Shown: positions 11,996 to 22,094, counted from the stretch's first letter. The stretch is 64,000 nucleotides of DNA from Athripsodes cinereus (GCA_947579605.1 OX388317.1:20665384-20729383); one strand, 5' to 3'. Notes: a model not told the origin generated them from the sequence alone. A program made the numbers and translations.

Positions 11996-12240
11996 GATAC
12001 CGTGGAGTCCCCTGCAAAGAACAGTTCTACCAATTTTTTTTACAAATTTCCGAGGGTCCCGTTAAACACAAGAAACATGACGAACAAGACAGGTAGTATC
12101 TTCAGTTGAACGATAAAGTGTGCTACCCATCCTGATTGGCTTATTTTTCAATGGCCACAGAAAGGATGACTTGTGTATTTATTACATGCAGTTAGCCAAT
12201 GATTTCGCCACTAATGGGAGATACGCTAATGATATAAAGA
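11996..12240 (+). mobile_element. Family-B repeat, long form
   Basis: The head GTGGAGTCCCCTGCAAAG and TTTCCGAGGGTCCCGTTAAA parallels 11.16 kb. It is followed by TGCTACCCATCCTGATTGG, TTATTACATGCAGTTAGCC and a terminal block near ACTAATGGGAGATACG. Confidence 0.55.
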
Positions 12241-12424
12241 AATAATGTGTGTAACCTCAAATAATACTCGCCTACACAATGATTACCGCTGTATATTAAA
12301 ATGGTTTTAAGTAATTAAAGTAAGTAAATGGTAAAAGTAACTTTCAGTAGTCATATTTATTTAAGAATGTTTCAATAACTTGTTTTAAGATAGCGATATA
12401 AACTTTACAATAAATAATAAGATA

Positions 12425-12490
12425 TTGATTGAGCAGACATTTATTTTGTAAAACTCATATTAATTTATGGAAATAAATGCAAACTTAATT
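12425..12490 (+). repeat. Family-E short repeat
   Basis: TTGATTGAGCAGACATTTAT, TTTGTAAAACTCATATTAA and TTATGGAAATAA match, with changes, the tail of the 15.8-kb foldback and a reverse copy at 58.69-58.78 kb. It may be the 3' terminus of an unidentified retroelement. Confidence 0.45.
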
Positions 12491-12620
12491 CGACAATGAT
12501 TTTGTTAATCGAAATCAGGTTACTGTACCTATTTTCAATGTAATTCGTCACTTTTTGTGTATCCATATTAAATTAATTAATTAAAAAACTTATACTTTTT
12601 TATACACACTTATATTTTAA

Positions 12621-12673
12621 TTTTTGTAGACAATATTGTTTCGTCTCTTAATGAGACATTATCAATACTAAAC
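12621..12673 (-). ncRNA. Hammerhead-like RNA motif, left arm of F3
   Basis: This is the inverted twin of the motif at 12878-12930. Its UUGAUAAU core, GUCUC/GAGAC helix II, GAAA and ACAAUAUUGU helix III are identical, because the arms of the foldback match. Confidence 0.4.
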
Positions 12674-12877
12674 TATGCAAAACAAATAATATTCAATTAA
12701 GGTGAAAATACAGTGGTAGTGGTAGAGGGGGGAACAATGGAGGTATGAGGGTATGAAACAAGTGGGAATATTCTGAGAATTGGGGATGCATTGGGTATTG
12801 TTGTTTTATTGACTAAATTATTTACACTATTAATATTTTTATGAATTTCCAATGTTTCTCTTAGTAATTTAGTATTG

Positions 12878-12930
12878 TTTAGTATTGATAATGTCTCATT
12901 AAGAGACGAAACAATATTGTCTACAAAAAT
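12878..12930 (+). ncRNA. Hammerhead-like RNA motif, right arm of F3
   Basis: Read as RNA: helix I 5' strand UUUAGUA, core UUGAUAAU, helix II GUCUC-AUUAA-GAGAC, GAAA, self-complementary helix III ACAAUAUUGU, C at the cleavage position, then UACAAAA closing helix I (GUA/UAC, an A-A mismatch, UUU/AAA). Textbook hammerhead nucleotides U4 G5 A6 A9, G12 A13 A14, A15.1-U16.1 and a non-G at 17 are met. C3-G8 is replaced by U3-A8 and one extra U precedes helix II. It was folded by eye only; cleavage is unproven. Confidence 0.45.
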
Positions 12931-12995
12931 TAAAATATAAGTGTGTATAAAAAAGTATAAGTTTTTTAATTAATTAATTTACTGTACCTATTTTG

Positions 12996-13377
12996 AAATA
13001 TAAATAAATTCGATACAGGGTAACCTAGTGAGGCTGCTGCAAATTAATTGTAGCCATATTGGTGATAAGTTGTCTTAATATTTGTAAGTTGTTGTTGATT
13101 GATTGAATAAAGTAAACATATATTTATTTATAATAAAACTCAAAAAGTTAGTGCTTACATATATCCATAAAAGCAAAATAATACTAAGATATCAATGACT
13201 TTAAAAATGTTGAATTTACTATAGCATGCCATTACTGGGCTTATATATGTAGCCAGGTGACTTAAATTTTATAACTAACATGTAGATTGTTTTTTTTATT
13301 ATTATATTTTATTTTATCTTATTCATTTTTCAAATATATATATACCTTTATACATTTTTAATATAATTTTTTTCCAG
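12996..13377. other. AT-rich spacer, nothing recognised
   Basis: No repeat or coding signal. Confidence 0.4.
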
Positions 13378-13508
13378 ATGAAAAATTGTACAGATACAAT
13401 TATTTCGTTGTAAAAACATTGAAGCAAAATGCGAATAACTACGTTAATGAAACATTATACACTCTTTTTTATATTTTAAACTTAACCCCCGAGGCTTGCT
13501 TTGAATAA
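13378..13508 (+). CDS. Weak candidate terminal exon
   Basis: A strong-looking acceptor (AATATAATTTTTTTCCAG) precedes an open phase of about 43 codons (EKLYRYNYFVVKTLKQNANN..TPEACFE) ending in TAA, overlapping an AATAAA. Nothing in the protein is recognised. Open runs of this length occur by chance in AT-rich DNA, no upstream exon was identified, and the splice signal is the only real support. Confidence 0.13.
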
Positions 13509-13763
13509 AATATATTTTTCGCGTTTGTTTTCACGAAAATTACAAACGGTATTGGTTTCACAAGGGGACACCTTTAATTTCGTTTCTCGTTAGTACAATG
13601 GCTCATTTCACACAACGACTTTCATATCGTTAATAATATATTGGAGACTAGTTGAAAATGTTTATAACATCACATGCATAGACAATTCACACAGATCGAG
13701 CTAGTCCTAAACTAAGATATGAATCATGTGTTATGGGTGCAAACGCGACGATACACATAGGTA

Positions 13764-14310
13764 TACACCAGACTGGATTATTGTAACAGCCTGTACTTTG
13801 GTCTTCCTATGTTGCAGCTGAATAGGATCCAGACTGTTTTCAATGCTGCTGCAAGACTTCTCCTGAGAGGTCGAAGATTTGAGCACATTAATCCTCTCTT
13901 GCACAACTTACATTGGTTAAAAGTAAAGCAACGAGTGGAGTATAAGATATGTGTGATGGTGTTTTCGGCTTTGAAGGGTGTATTACCATCATATTTGTCG
14001 GAGATGTGCGAGATCGAGATCATCAGTGAAAGACGGCTCATGCTTCGCTCAGCACAGGGTGAGGCAAAATGCAGACTGATTGAGCCATCTCGATCTCGCA
14101 AAACAGGCTTTGGAGATAGAGCGTTTAGTGTTGCGGGTCCCAGATGTTGGAACAAGCTGCCTCTGTGTCTGCGAGAGGAGGTGAATGGAGAGAGTTTTAA
14201 AAGAGGGCTGAAGACACACCTTTTTGCTGGGAGTTTCGGGTGATGGATACGATATACAGCGCCCTTGAGGTCATGTTATGAGTAAACGGCGCTTTACAAA
14301 TTGTCCATAT
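13764..14310 (+). pseudogene. 5'-truncated LINE (L2/Crack-like), RT C-terminal end
   Basis: The frame from about 13764 reads LDYCNSLYFGLPMLQLNRIQ, then NAARLL (with AA variants), LLHNLHWLKVKQRVEYKI and LPSYLSEM, and stops at 14241. LDYCNSL..G-P followed by N-AARL and LHWL-V--R is a familiar C-terminal pattern of L2-type LINE reverse transcriptases. The polymerase domain (F/YADD) is absent, so it is a 5'-truncated dead copy of about 0.55 kb. The 3' end GGCGCTTTACAAATTG followed by an (AT)-rich run also resembles L2 termini. The clade is recognised by memory of motifs only. Confidence 0.75.
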
Positions 14311-15050
14311 ATATATACACAATGCACTAAACGTATAAACATGTAACACCTAGACCCCGTACAATTTAAAAAAGATCATTTTTATTAATGTTTCTAATTT
14401 AATAATTGTTTTTGATATGCTTCATTTTATTTTTTTTTAATATAAAATAATGGTTATAAGTTTCTTGTGTGGTGTTTTCCATAATATATTTTGTTTTGTT
14501 TCTGTAATATGAAATGTACCTATTTACATAGTTTGTATTTTTATGTAACCTTACGTTTGCAAAAGGCTAAAAAAGCTTGAAATAAATACATATTGTAATT
14601 TCTTTTTTATATAGTTGTATAATTGTATAGTTATAGTTTTCCTTAGTTTATAATATTATGTTGTATTTTGTTCACTGTCCAGCAATTAAGTCTAAAACTG
14701 TCAAGCTGGCAGTGGCATATTATATAGAAATAAAATTAAATAAAAAAATATCGTACGCTACTAATTTCAAAATTTCACCGTGTGAGAAGTGTCTTATAGT
14801 ATTATTTTTTTTTATTTCACCAGGTATAGGGATGTGGGTAGATAGGTATTTTGTATTTTCACCCAGCACCACCACAATCATTCTTTCTCACTCTATCTCT
14901 CTTTCTCTTTTTCACCCTGCCCGGGCATGAATAATACATGACGCGGTTTTATTTTTCATCCTTTTGTTTATCGCCCTCTTTTAATCATGCCTAAAAAGGG
15001 ATGTTAATAAATCTTCGATACAAAACATTAATCGATTAATATTTTAATTA
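14311..15050. other. AT-rich spacer after the LINE end
   Basis: The segment 14340-14600 is T-rich and ends TTTGCAAAAGGCTAAAAAAG then CTTGAAATAAATACA, a weak match to the family-D terminus. An open frame at 14658-14930 has no recognisable domain. Confidence 0.35.
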
Positions 15051-15195
15051 CTACTGTACCATCACGGCATATTATACCACAACTGGGGTCGCCAGCGGAC
15101 CAAATGCACGTAATAAACATGCATATTATAGTCCTCTCAATCAAATAAATAAGATATTCAGAATGGGTGCATTCCACATCGTTAAATTATAGATG
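15051..15195 (-). mobile_element. Family-B repeat
   Basis: The + strand shows ACCATCACGGCATATTATAC, CAACTGGGGTCGCCAGCGGA, CATGCATATTATAGTCCTCT and CAGAATGGGTGCA, in family-B order (reverse). Confidence 0.75.
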
Positions 15196-15792
15196 TTAAT
15201 AATCGTGTTTACTTTCCTTGCAAAATAATTACATGTTTTGTTGTATTTTGTATTCTTTATTAGGCTACTACAAATCAGCTTTTCGATGGTTAGTTACTAA
15301 TATTCAGGTTTCAAATACAGTTAAGAATTCGCCATATTTTCAAATCAAGAAATAAAATCTCTAGTCCAATTATTGAATACATCGATGGTATAAAGCACAA
15401 AAGACACATATCCACATTTGACACTTTCAAGAAAACAGGTTTTTAAAGTTTGAGATTCTCAATTAATTCACTAACTTCAAATTTATGCAGAAGGTGTTGA
15501 AAATCATAATGTTTGTTCTTTTTTAATGTCATTTCTTGCTTATTTTTTATTATATTTTTAACCTGAATGTCAAGAATTAGCATTTTTAGATGATGGTCAT
15601 GGACATGTGTTTGGAAGTGTGATGGAAGTGCCGCTCACGGCGACTTTTTGGATGTGTTTATGCGTGCACAGATGACACATGTCCGTCCTAGATGGACATT
15701 TGTTTTTTAGAAACTTCATATATTATGTGACATGTTACATCTGTGCACAAAACAAAGTGCATTTGTGGACGTGAGACATTTGGTTTTTATTA

Positions 15793-16058
15793 AATATTTC
15801 AATGATTGATTGAGTCGACGTTGATTTTGTAAAACTCCATTATATTGATATAATGAAAACAAAATTGTTTTTGGTTTTACTACGATTTATTTGTTAAATA
15901 AGTTACCAGGTTTCGACCTATGAGGTCATTGTCAAACTCTTTTGTTTTGTTGAGTTTGACAATGACCTCATAGGTAAAAACCTGGTAACTTATTCAACAA
16001 ATAAATCGTAGTAAAACCAAAAACAATTTTGTTTTCATTATATCAATATTTCAATGAT
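15793..16058. mobile_element. Foldback element F1 with 14-bp TSD, copy 1
   Basis: AATATTTCAATGAT at 15793-15806 and 16045-16058 brackets a 238-bp insertion. Inside are a 35-bp left tail (TGATTGAGTCGACG onward, family-E-like) and a palindrome with arms 15842-15939 and 15952-16048 around a 12-bp TTTTGTTTTGTT loop. There is no coding sequence. The left-arm tip contains a hammerhead-like motif on the minus strand. In the right arm GGTCGAAACC has become GGTAAAAACC, so that copy of the motif is broken. Confidence 0.75.
15896..15940 (-). ncRNA. Hammerhead-like RNA motif in F1, copy 1
   Basis: Minus-strand RNA: helix I strand GAGU, core UUGACAAU, helix II GACCU-CAU-AGGUC, GAAA, helix III ACC-U-GGU, A at the cleavage position, then ACUU pairing back to GAGU. 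Core differences from the textbook are U3-A8 for C3-G8 and one extra U before helix II. Helix III is too short to close alone; short self-complementary helix III is known in hammerheads that work as dimers. Confidence 0.45.
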
Positions 16059-16119
16059 ATTACGATTGTTGGTAATATTTAGTCAGGACATAGATGGCGT
16101 TGCAACCGATCTTGTACAT

Positions 16120-18497
16120 TGTCATGAAATGAATATATACAAGATTGTAAATATTATTTTAGATTGTAAATTTAATATTATTATTTTCGTATACCTAGAT
16201 GGAATATTTGTAGTAGGTAATTAATATAGGAATGAAACTTAGTTTAATTTCAAGTGGATGATGATGATCTATCTATCTATGTAGGGGACAGATACAGGTA
16301 TATTTGGTGTGTGTGTCAGATAGAGATGGAAGTTGTTTTTTTTGTGTGTTGCTAGGGCATTTTTCAGTATCTGAAGAGGGAGGATAGATGACTCGTGGCA
16401 GTTTGTTTTGAATTCTTAAGAAATTAGGTTGTGCCCATATTAGTTTTAAAAGCAGTGTTGGAATTTATTGATTAAAGAATAATTAATTGTTGGACACAAC
16501 CAAAGTATTATTTATGATTTTGGAGTGATATTCACGTACAGAGTGGATATAATATTTTACATCCTAAATAATAATTGTATTAAATAACAGATTCAGTTAC
16601 CTGCCAGCCGCAAAGCTAAGTGTTTTAATATTATTTTATTATTTATATATATAGGTGCTAGGATACTCTCAGGATGTCTGTTGTCTACAAGGCAATATTT
16701 GTACTCAAGGATTTATTATTTTACAGATTTTGAAAACGAAGGAATTATGTGTTATATATATGCCTATTTTCAGTATTATTATATGTATGTATGTACCTAT
16801 GACTGAATTTATATAGCACCGTCCCACGAACCTAATACTAGACCGACGGCAGTGACGTACCGACCCACCTAATATTATACTTTTATTTAATTTATTTTAC
16901 CATAACGAAAGATTATGCAGTTTGGAGATAAGTTGTACGTTGATCAGGATATTATTTGATTATTAATTTAATTACATATTTTATCGTCGAATGTCATTTA
17001 TATTCTACGAACTTACTGGATTTTACTACTTATTCAACATGCTGTAATTGCTGCGATATCATGGAAGGAACAAATTTGATATTTTGCATGACACTAATCA
17101 TAAGTAATATTTATGTATTTATTGGTCGTAATATATTTTTATTTGACTTACATGATTCCTAAATTCACCTCACCATAAATATGTAGTCTTTTATAGCTAA
17201 ATCTTGTCGAGATTACCTTATGGATATGGATCCCTTCTGCCTATCGACACTAGACTAGCTACCTAGTGTCTATAGTGTGGGTTTGATCTATTCGTAACCA
17301 CATATTTATCATTATTATTATACAATTATGCACGAGACGTATTATGTACTTTGTAGAAACATATACTATATACTAACAATTTCAGTCCTAATCCTGCTTC
17401 GAAATGTAGGTGTACCGTTAGCAAGCCCTGCTCCTATCTCTTCGATTCAGCTTTTGAGACAAGGGTCAATATGGGTCTTGCCCCGTTTCCCGCCAGGGTC
17501 CTAGACAAAGCTTCTTAACATATATTTATAATTATTCTTATTATATATAGCTGCATGTTCAAATGAGTATACATATTATATATTATTTTATATATTCGGG
17601 GTGTAGATTAGTGCACACGGGCTCAAAGTACGGCATGGCGAGTTTTGAGGCGAGAAGGGGCGAAGGCGGCGCCCCTTCAGCATGGACACAGCATGCTTTC
17701 CATGCATTAACAACCAGTAGTTATAGTCTCCGAAAATGATGTCAAAGCAATTGTGTTGAAATTTAATTAATATTCAAAAGTAATAAAGTTATGTTTTTGG
17801 GTGCGCCACTGTCCTTTACGACGCAACGAATTAGTAGGTATGTTGTAGAACATATGTACATACATGGACTATAGATACTATGAAACGGTTATCTTATGTA
17901 GGGACATAGATCGGCAACCAGTTACCATACAACATTCTCGTGATGATATAGAATAATATTATTTAAATTTTATTTTATGATGATTGTTATGTTATATTTT
18001 GTTATGTTTTATTATGCTCTATTTTTATTATGTTATTTTACAGTATCTCAAGGTAAGTGATCTGACGTCAAAGTTGATCTCAGAGTTAATATGTATCAAA
18101 ATTCATGTTTAAATTGTTTTATTGATTTTGTGATTTTGTTGTTCTTTTGATTATTGAAATGTATATTTCAGGTGACTTATTTTGCGTTTTTAAAAATACA
18201 CATCGTAGGTAAAATTATCGGCAAAACACAACGTACTGGGTCCTAATCTACGAAAATAGTTAATAGATAAATCTAGACGATCACGAAAGGCCAAAATTCG
18301 TTAATTAATTTAATTAGGAATGCGATATTTCGTACGTATATTTGCAACAATGCGAAAATTCATACAATTCTTAGCTAGTCGGATAGGGATGTAAATTCTA
18401 GTTTGGGAATCATTTATTACAGTAGGTATAGTTTAGAAGCTAGGATGTTGCAAATTCGGAGCTTAGAATGGTTTAAAATAGGTAGGGTCATCACAAA
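16120..18497. other. Spacer between the 400-bp copies
   Basis: No coding feature was recognised. Two patches stand out as GC-rich for this window: 17399-17520 (with TTGCCCCGTTTCCCGCCAGG) and 17598-17700 (with GAAGGCGGCGCCCCTTCAGC). Neither matches a family seen elsewhere here. Confidence 0.4.
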
Positions 18498-18897
18498 ATA
18501 TTATGTGACATGTTACATCTGTGCACAAAACAAAGTGCATTTGTGGACGTGAGACATTTGGTTTTTATTAAATATTTCAATGATTGATTGAGTCGACGTT
18601 GATTTTGTAAAACTCCATTATATTGATATAATGAAAACAAAATTGTTTTTGGTTTTACTACGATTTATTTGTTAAATAAGTTACCAGGTTTCGACCTATG
18701 AGGTCATTGTCAAACTCTTTTGTTTTGTTGAGTTTGACAATGACCTCATAGGTAAAAACCTGGTAACTTATTCAACAAATAAATCGTAGTAAAACCAAAA
18801 ACAATTTTGTTTTCATTATATCAATATTTCAATGATATTACGATTGTTGGTAATATTTAGTCAGGACATAGATGGCGTTGCAACCGATCTTGTACAT
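18498..18897 (+). repeat. 400-bp block, copy 2
   Basis: This is an exact partner of 15720-16119. The flanks differ on both sides, so the duplicated unit is sharply bounded. It carries a second copy of foldback F1 and its 14-bp flanking repeats. Confidence 0.9.
18674..18718 (-). ncRNA. Hammerhead-like RNA motif in F1, copy 2
   Basis: It is identical in sequence to the motif at 15896-15940, having been duplicated with the 400-bp block. Confidence 0.45.
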
Positions 18898-18955
18898 GTA
18901 TTAACTCATTTTACCTAAAATGTGGACATGTGTCTTTTGTGCTTCATACCATCGA

Positions 18956-19728
18956 CATATTTTTTGTCATAATATGAAACAGGTCAATCCGTCTGTGCCA
19001 TCCAAAATCCCACAAATGGGAATACCGGTAAACTAACTTTATGTAAAAATACAAATTAACCTCTACGATGTTTTATAAATACGATAACAACTATGGAAGA
19101 ATTTCATGAATGTAAAGGAAGTGATCAAAGTCGAGATGGAAAAAGTGCAGGTAATTTCATTATGTGTATGGTGAATTTAGATTAAATTAATTAAACCCAG
19201 AATTCTACCGCTTTTCAAATAATCTTCTGAACCAAATGGATACTCTAAATTTTATCGATGATTCAAAAGATAACATCGATTGTTATATACATCTCTTATA
19301 GAGGCTCTACTCAATATGCGCGGATTTCTCTACATTTTTTTATAAAACCTCCACTTTGATCCATTTTGAAAATCCGGTGATGATAAAATATATTTCCGTG
19401 TCAATGAATACTATTAGATTGACCCGTGTTTTGTCTGTTCTGAATTTTCCAACGAATGGGTTCATCGTTCGGTGATTCGATTCATTCTAGATATTCTCTT
19501 CATTCATTGCACTAAACGCTATATAACAATTCGAATTGAGTATTGTTACCTATGTTTTTCCTATCACAAAATGACGCAACAAACATGTTTGTGTGCATTT
19601 AAATACCATTTTAAGTACATATCAAAATACTAAGAATTTTATAGGATATCCTGTGAAATATAATTGACACATTGAAGACATTTTCAAATTGCCTAGCTTA
19701 TATTCATTCCACGATCAAGATATTGAAT
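18956..19728. other. AT-rich spacer, nothing recognised
   Basis: No coding or repeat family was recognised. Confidence 0.4.
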
Positions 19729-19880
19729 GTCTTTAGTTCAGCGATGAGGTATGCCACTCTTCCTGAATGTCTCAAATTTTATTGGTACGAGAGGATAACT
19801 CGCATGTTTATTACATGCAGTTGATCCACCGGCAACCCTTTCGTAGTAGACATAAAGGATATTATTTATTGATTTGGCAG
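19729..19880 (+). mobile_element. Family-B repeat
   Basis: Forward-order blocks are present: TTCAGCGATGAGGTATGCCA, CTTCCTGAATGTCT, GGTACGAGAGGATAACTCG, TTATTACATGCAGTTGATCC. The GTGATGGTAT terminus is missing or replaced at ACATAAAGGATATT. Confidence 0.65.
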
Positions 19881-19911
19881 TAACGTTGTGGTAGTTTCTA
19901 AACATAATTAT

Positions 19912-20010
19912 GAATGTTTGGAGTCAAAAAACTTTACAAATACCACTAAAAAAAATCATAAAATAATAATTTTTAGTGGTATTTGTAAAGTTTTTTGACT
20001 CCAAACATTC
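19912..20010. repeat. Perfect hairpin, about 39-bp arms
   Basis: GAATGTTTGGAGTCAAAAAA (from 19912) is matched in reverse complement ending at 20010, around an A/T-rich loop near 19954-19971. ACATAAAGGAT followed by a TATTGATT-like word lies on both sides (19855 and 20015), suggesting that the hairpin sits inside duplicated family-B-derived sequence. Confidence 0.8.
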
Positions 20011-20197
20011 GTAAGACATAAAGGATTACTATTGATTCCTGTCTTGACGCGTAAATTTTGCCGTTTTAACATTAAAATTACAAGTTATGCATATTTTTAG
20101 TTGTATGAAAATTTTATTGATTTATTTTATTTATCTCTATTAACCTCTTGGTTTGCAATAGTTATAGAAATAATTATAAAAAAACTAAAATAAAAAT

Positions 20198-20253
20198 AAA
20201 CAAGTATGTTTACGACATATCGTAAAAGGTATCAGATATATTATGAGTACATA
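20198..20253 (+). repeat. 56-bp direct repeat, copy 1
   Basis: AAACAAGTATGTTTACGACA onward to GAGTACATA is identical to 22577-22632. Confidence 0.9.
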
Positions 20254-20339
20254 TATACAATAATAGTAATTTATATAATAAAAACAAAATACCAATATAA
20301 TATTATTATTAATACATACATAAATATATACACAAATAC

Positions 20340-21005
20340 GAACATACATATACTTGAAAAGGTTCAAAAGAAATTTCTAAGACATCTGTATTGTCGAACG
20401 TATGGATATTACCCATTTCTGTATCCTTCATTGTTTGTCGCTGGATGTTTGGGTTATGATACACTTGAGAGGTGAAGAAATTTTTTTCCTATTGAAACAT
20501 TACTTTAAATTATTGAATGGAATAATTCATAATCCGATGGTATTGACAGAGTTGTCATTTTATGTACCGCACTCCTACAGTAGATCGCGGGGGCATTTGT
20601 TGTTCTATCCTACCCATGGAAGAACAAATTTGGCGATGAATTCTCCGACCAACAAGGCAATGGTCTTTTTTAATTTGTTGGCTCAAAACTGTGACATGTT
20701 TTACGTATCTTACAGGGAATTTGTTGCCTTCATTGAGTCAACGAACATTCTATGGTGATCTTTTGTGTGATTGTTATTTGATTTTTTATGTGTATGCATG
20801 TGTGTGTATGTATGTATGTATGTGTATGTATGTATGTATGTATGTATATATGTATGTATTTTATTTGCTTTATGTTTTTTGTTTTGTTGTTTTTGAATAT
20901 TGTAAATATTGTGTAACTATAGTATCCTTTTGCGCATCGCATTGGCTAAAAGCTGTAATGATGTGCAAAGTAGCTTTAAAGAGAATAATAATAATAATAA
21001 TATAC
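20340..21005 (+). pseudogene. 5'-truncated LINE end with frameshift
   Basis: The reading frame begins LEKVQKKFLRHLYCRTYGYY then PFLYPSLFVAGCLGYDTLE, shifts frame near 20465, and continues FFLLKHYFKLLNGIIHNP then LSFYVPHSYSRSR to a stop at 20756. ERVQ--FLR and LGY-SLE--R pieces are typical of the region downstream of the polymerase in insect LINEs of the jockey/I type. The polymerase domain is absent. The 3' untranslated part includes a TATG microsatellite (about 20798-20860) and ends in AAT repeats near 20985-21003. Confidence 0.7.
20798..20860. repeat. (TATG)n microsatellite
   Basis: GTATGTATGTATG units with minor interruptions lie inside the 3' region of the LINE remnant. Confidence 0.9.
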
Positions 21006-21124
21006 ATAACAGGAGAAACAAAAAACAAAAACAATAAAATGTCATAGCCACAGGTACATGTTTTTCCAACAGATCCCACCAGGCAGAGCCTGAGTGTGGG
21101 AATACCTATTAATAACTATACATA

Positions 21125-21275
21125 TTATGAAGCTATTCCTTCTTCTTCTCGTGCCGTATCAGGTCCCCCCAAGGTTGGCAATCACTCTGGCGAAGGCTTC
21201 TCTATCCTGCGGGACCCGGAATAGCTCCCCCACATGTCTTATACCGGTCCAGAAGAAGAGTGAAGCCATTTGCTA
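21125..21275 (-). pseudogene. Retroelement C-terminal fragment
   Basis: The minus strand reads WTGIRHVGELFRVPQDREAF then ARVIANLGGT and a stop. It is homologous to the fragment at 8.9-9.1 kb, with the same T-rich CTTCTTCTTCTCGTG sequence just beyond the stop. There is no catalytic domain and the parent element was not identified. Confidence 0.5.
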
Positions 21276-22094
21276 TCTTAAAATAAAAAATAAATATCTT
21301 CTTATTAGAAAGGTATCTTAATGTAGTGTGTGCACTGTATACAAAGTTAGATAACTGTGTATGACATATTTTTAATGTCTTATATTATTTTACATTAATA
21401 TTTTCATATATAAAATTAATCACGTACTTACTGCAGTTTGTATAGTCGCTGTATATATAATGTTGAACGACAAAAATATCTTTTGAAAATTGTCCAAGAT
21501 TTTCCTCTCAATATTCCAAGCGCGCAGTGCAAAACTTCAACACAAAGATTTTCATAATAAATACATAGTTGAAGTATGAATCTTATGTTAGCAGTATCGT
21601 CATAGAAAATATGCCAAGAAAACCGATTATCTACGTGGCATCATCACCATCTTTGTGTATTCCATTATTCCATACATCCCAGTAGAGAAACATGATCTTG
21701 TTTCTACAATCAGCTATTTCAATGCAATCTTGTCGCTATAATAAATTACGGTTCGGGCGAATGAAATTAAATAACATTTTTTTTTCACTTTGTTTTTTTT
21801 TTTAAATGAGAGGACGTTTTTCGTCTTATAAAGAAGGACATTGTCAATCAATTGACAATTGTTAATTTCATAATGGAATTGAATGTTTCAGGCTTCTTTT
21901 TCGTCTTTTTCATCGAACCCTCAATGTTGAGGATGGTGACAATCATTCATATAGATGTAAATAAGTGCCTTTCAGCGACACAATACAATTAATTGGTCAT
22001 ATTTTCACGGAATGGGAAAACAAAAATAAGTAGATACTCGCAAAAAAAAACATAATATTAATCAACTACACTTCATCCGCATAACCAACAGATC
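21276..22094. other. AT-rich spacer with a foldback-related word
   Basis: At 21812-21868 the minus strand carries UUGACAAUGUCC followed by AAGACGAAA, a diverged version of the hammerhead-like core block seen at 52.1 kb. Otherwise nothing was recognised. Confidence 0.4.

Larger units (their letters stand above)
12522..12995. mobile_element. Foldback element F3 with 16-bp TSD
   Basis: The inverted arms 12570-12673 and 12877-12980 are about 104 bp each and near-perfect, around a 203-bp spacer. TTACTGTACCTATTTT occurs at 12522-12537 and again at 12980-12995, which reads as a 16-bp TSD. Between the left TSD and the left arm sits a 32-bp one-sided tail, and the right arm abuts its TSD. The same TSD-tail-palindrome-TSD order is seen at 15.8 and 26.7 kb. 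There is no protein-coding frame. The arm tips hold a hammerhead-like fold in each orientation. Confidence 0.75.
15720..16119 (+). repeat. 400-bp block, copy 1 of an exact duplication
   Basis: It matches 18498-18897 at a constant offset of 2778 with no difference that I can find. It starts ATATTATGTGACATGTTACA and ends GCAACCGATCTTGTACAT, and it contains foldback F1. Confidence 0.9.
15381..18955. mobile_element. Possible 3.6-kb element with 38-bp terminal inverted repeats
   Basis: ATCGATGGTATAAAGCACAA followed by AAGACACATATCCACATTT (15381-15419) is matched in reverse complement at 18918-18955 with about two mismatches. The interior has no long open frame. It contains two exact copies of a 400-bp block, one of which nearly abuts the right inverted end. 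It could be a non-autonomous DNA element, or two inverted copies of a smaller repeat. Confidence 0.4.

Noticed and set aside
12560..12600. ATTAATTAATTAA run as a promoter or replication origin
   Set aside because: It is part of the inverted arm of foldback F3; AT runs of this kind are frequent in this DNA.
20691..21047. 118-codon Tyr/Cys/Val-rich frame
   Set aside because: It is largely the translation of the TATG microsatellite.
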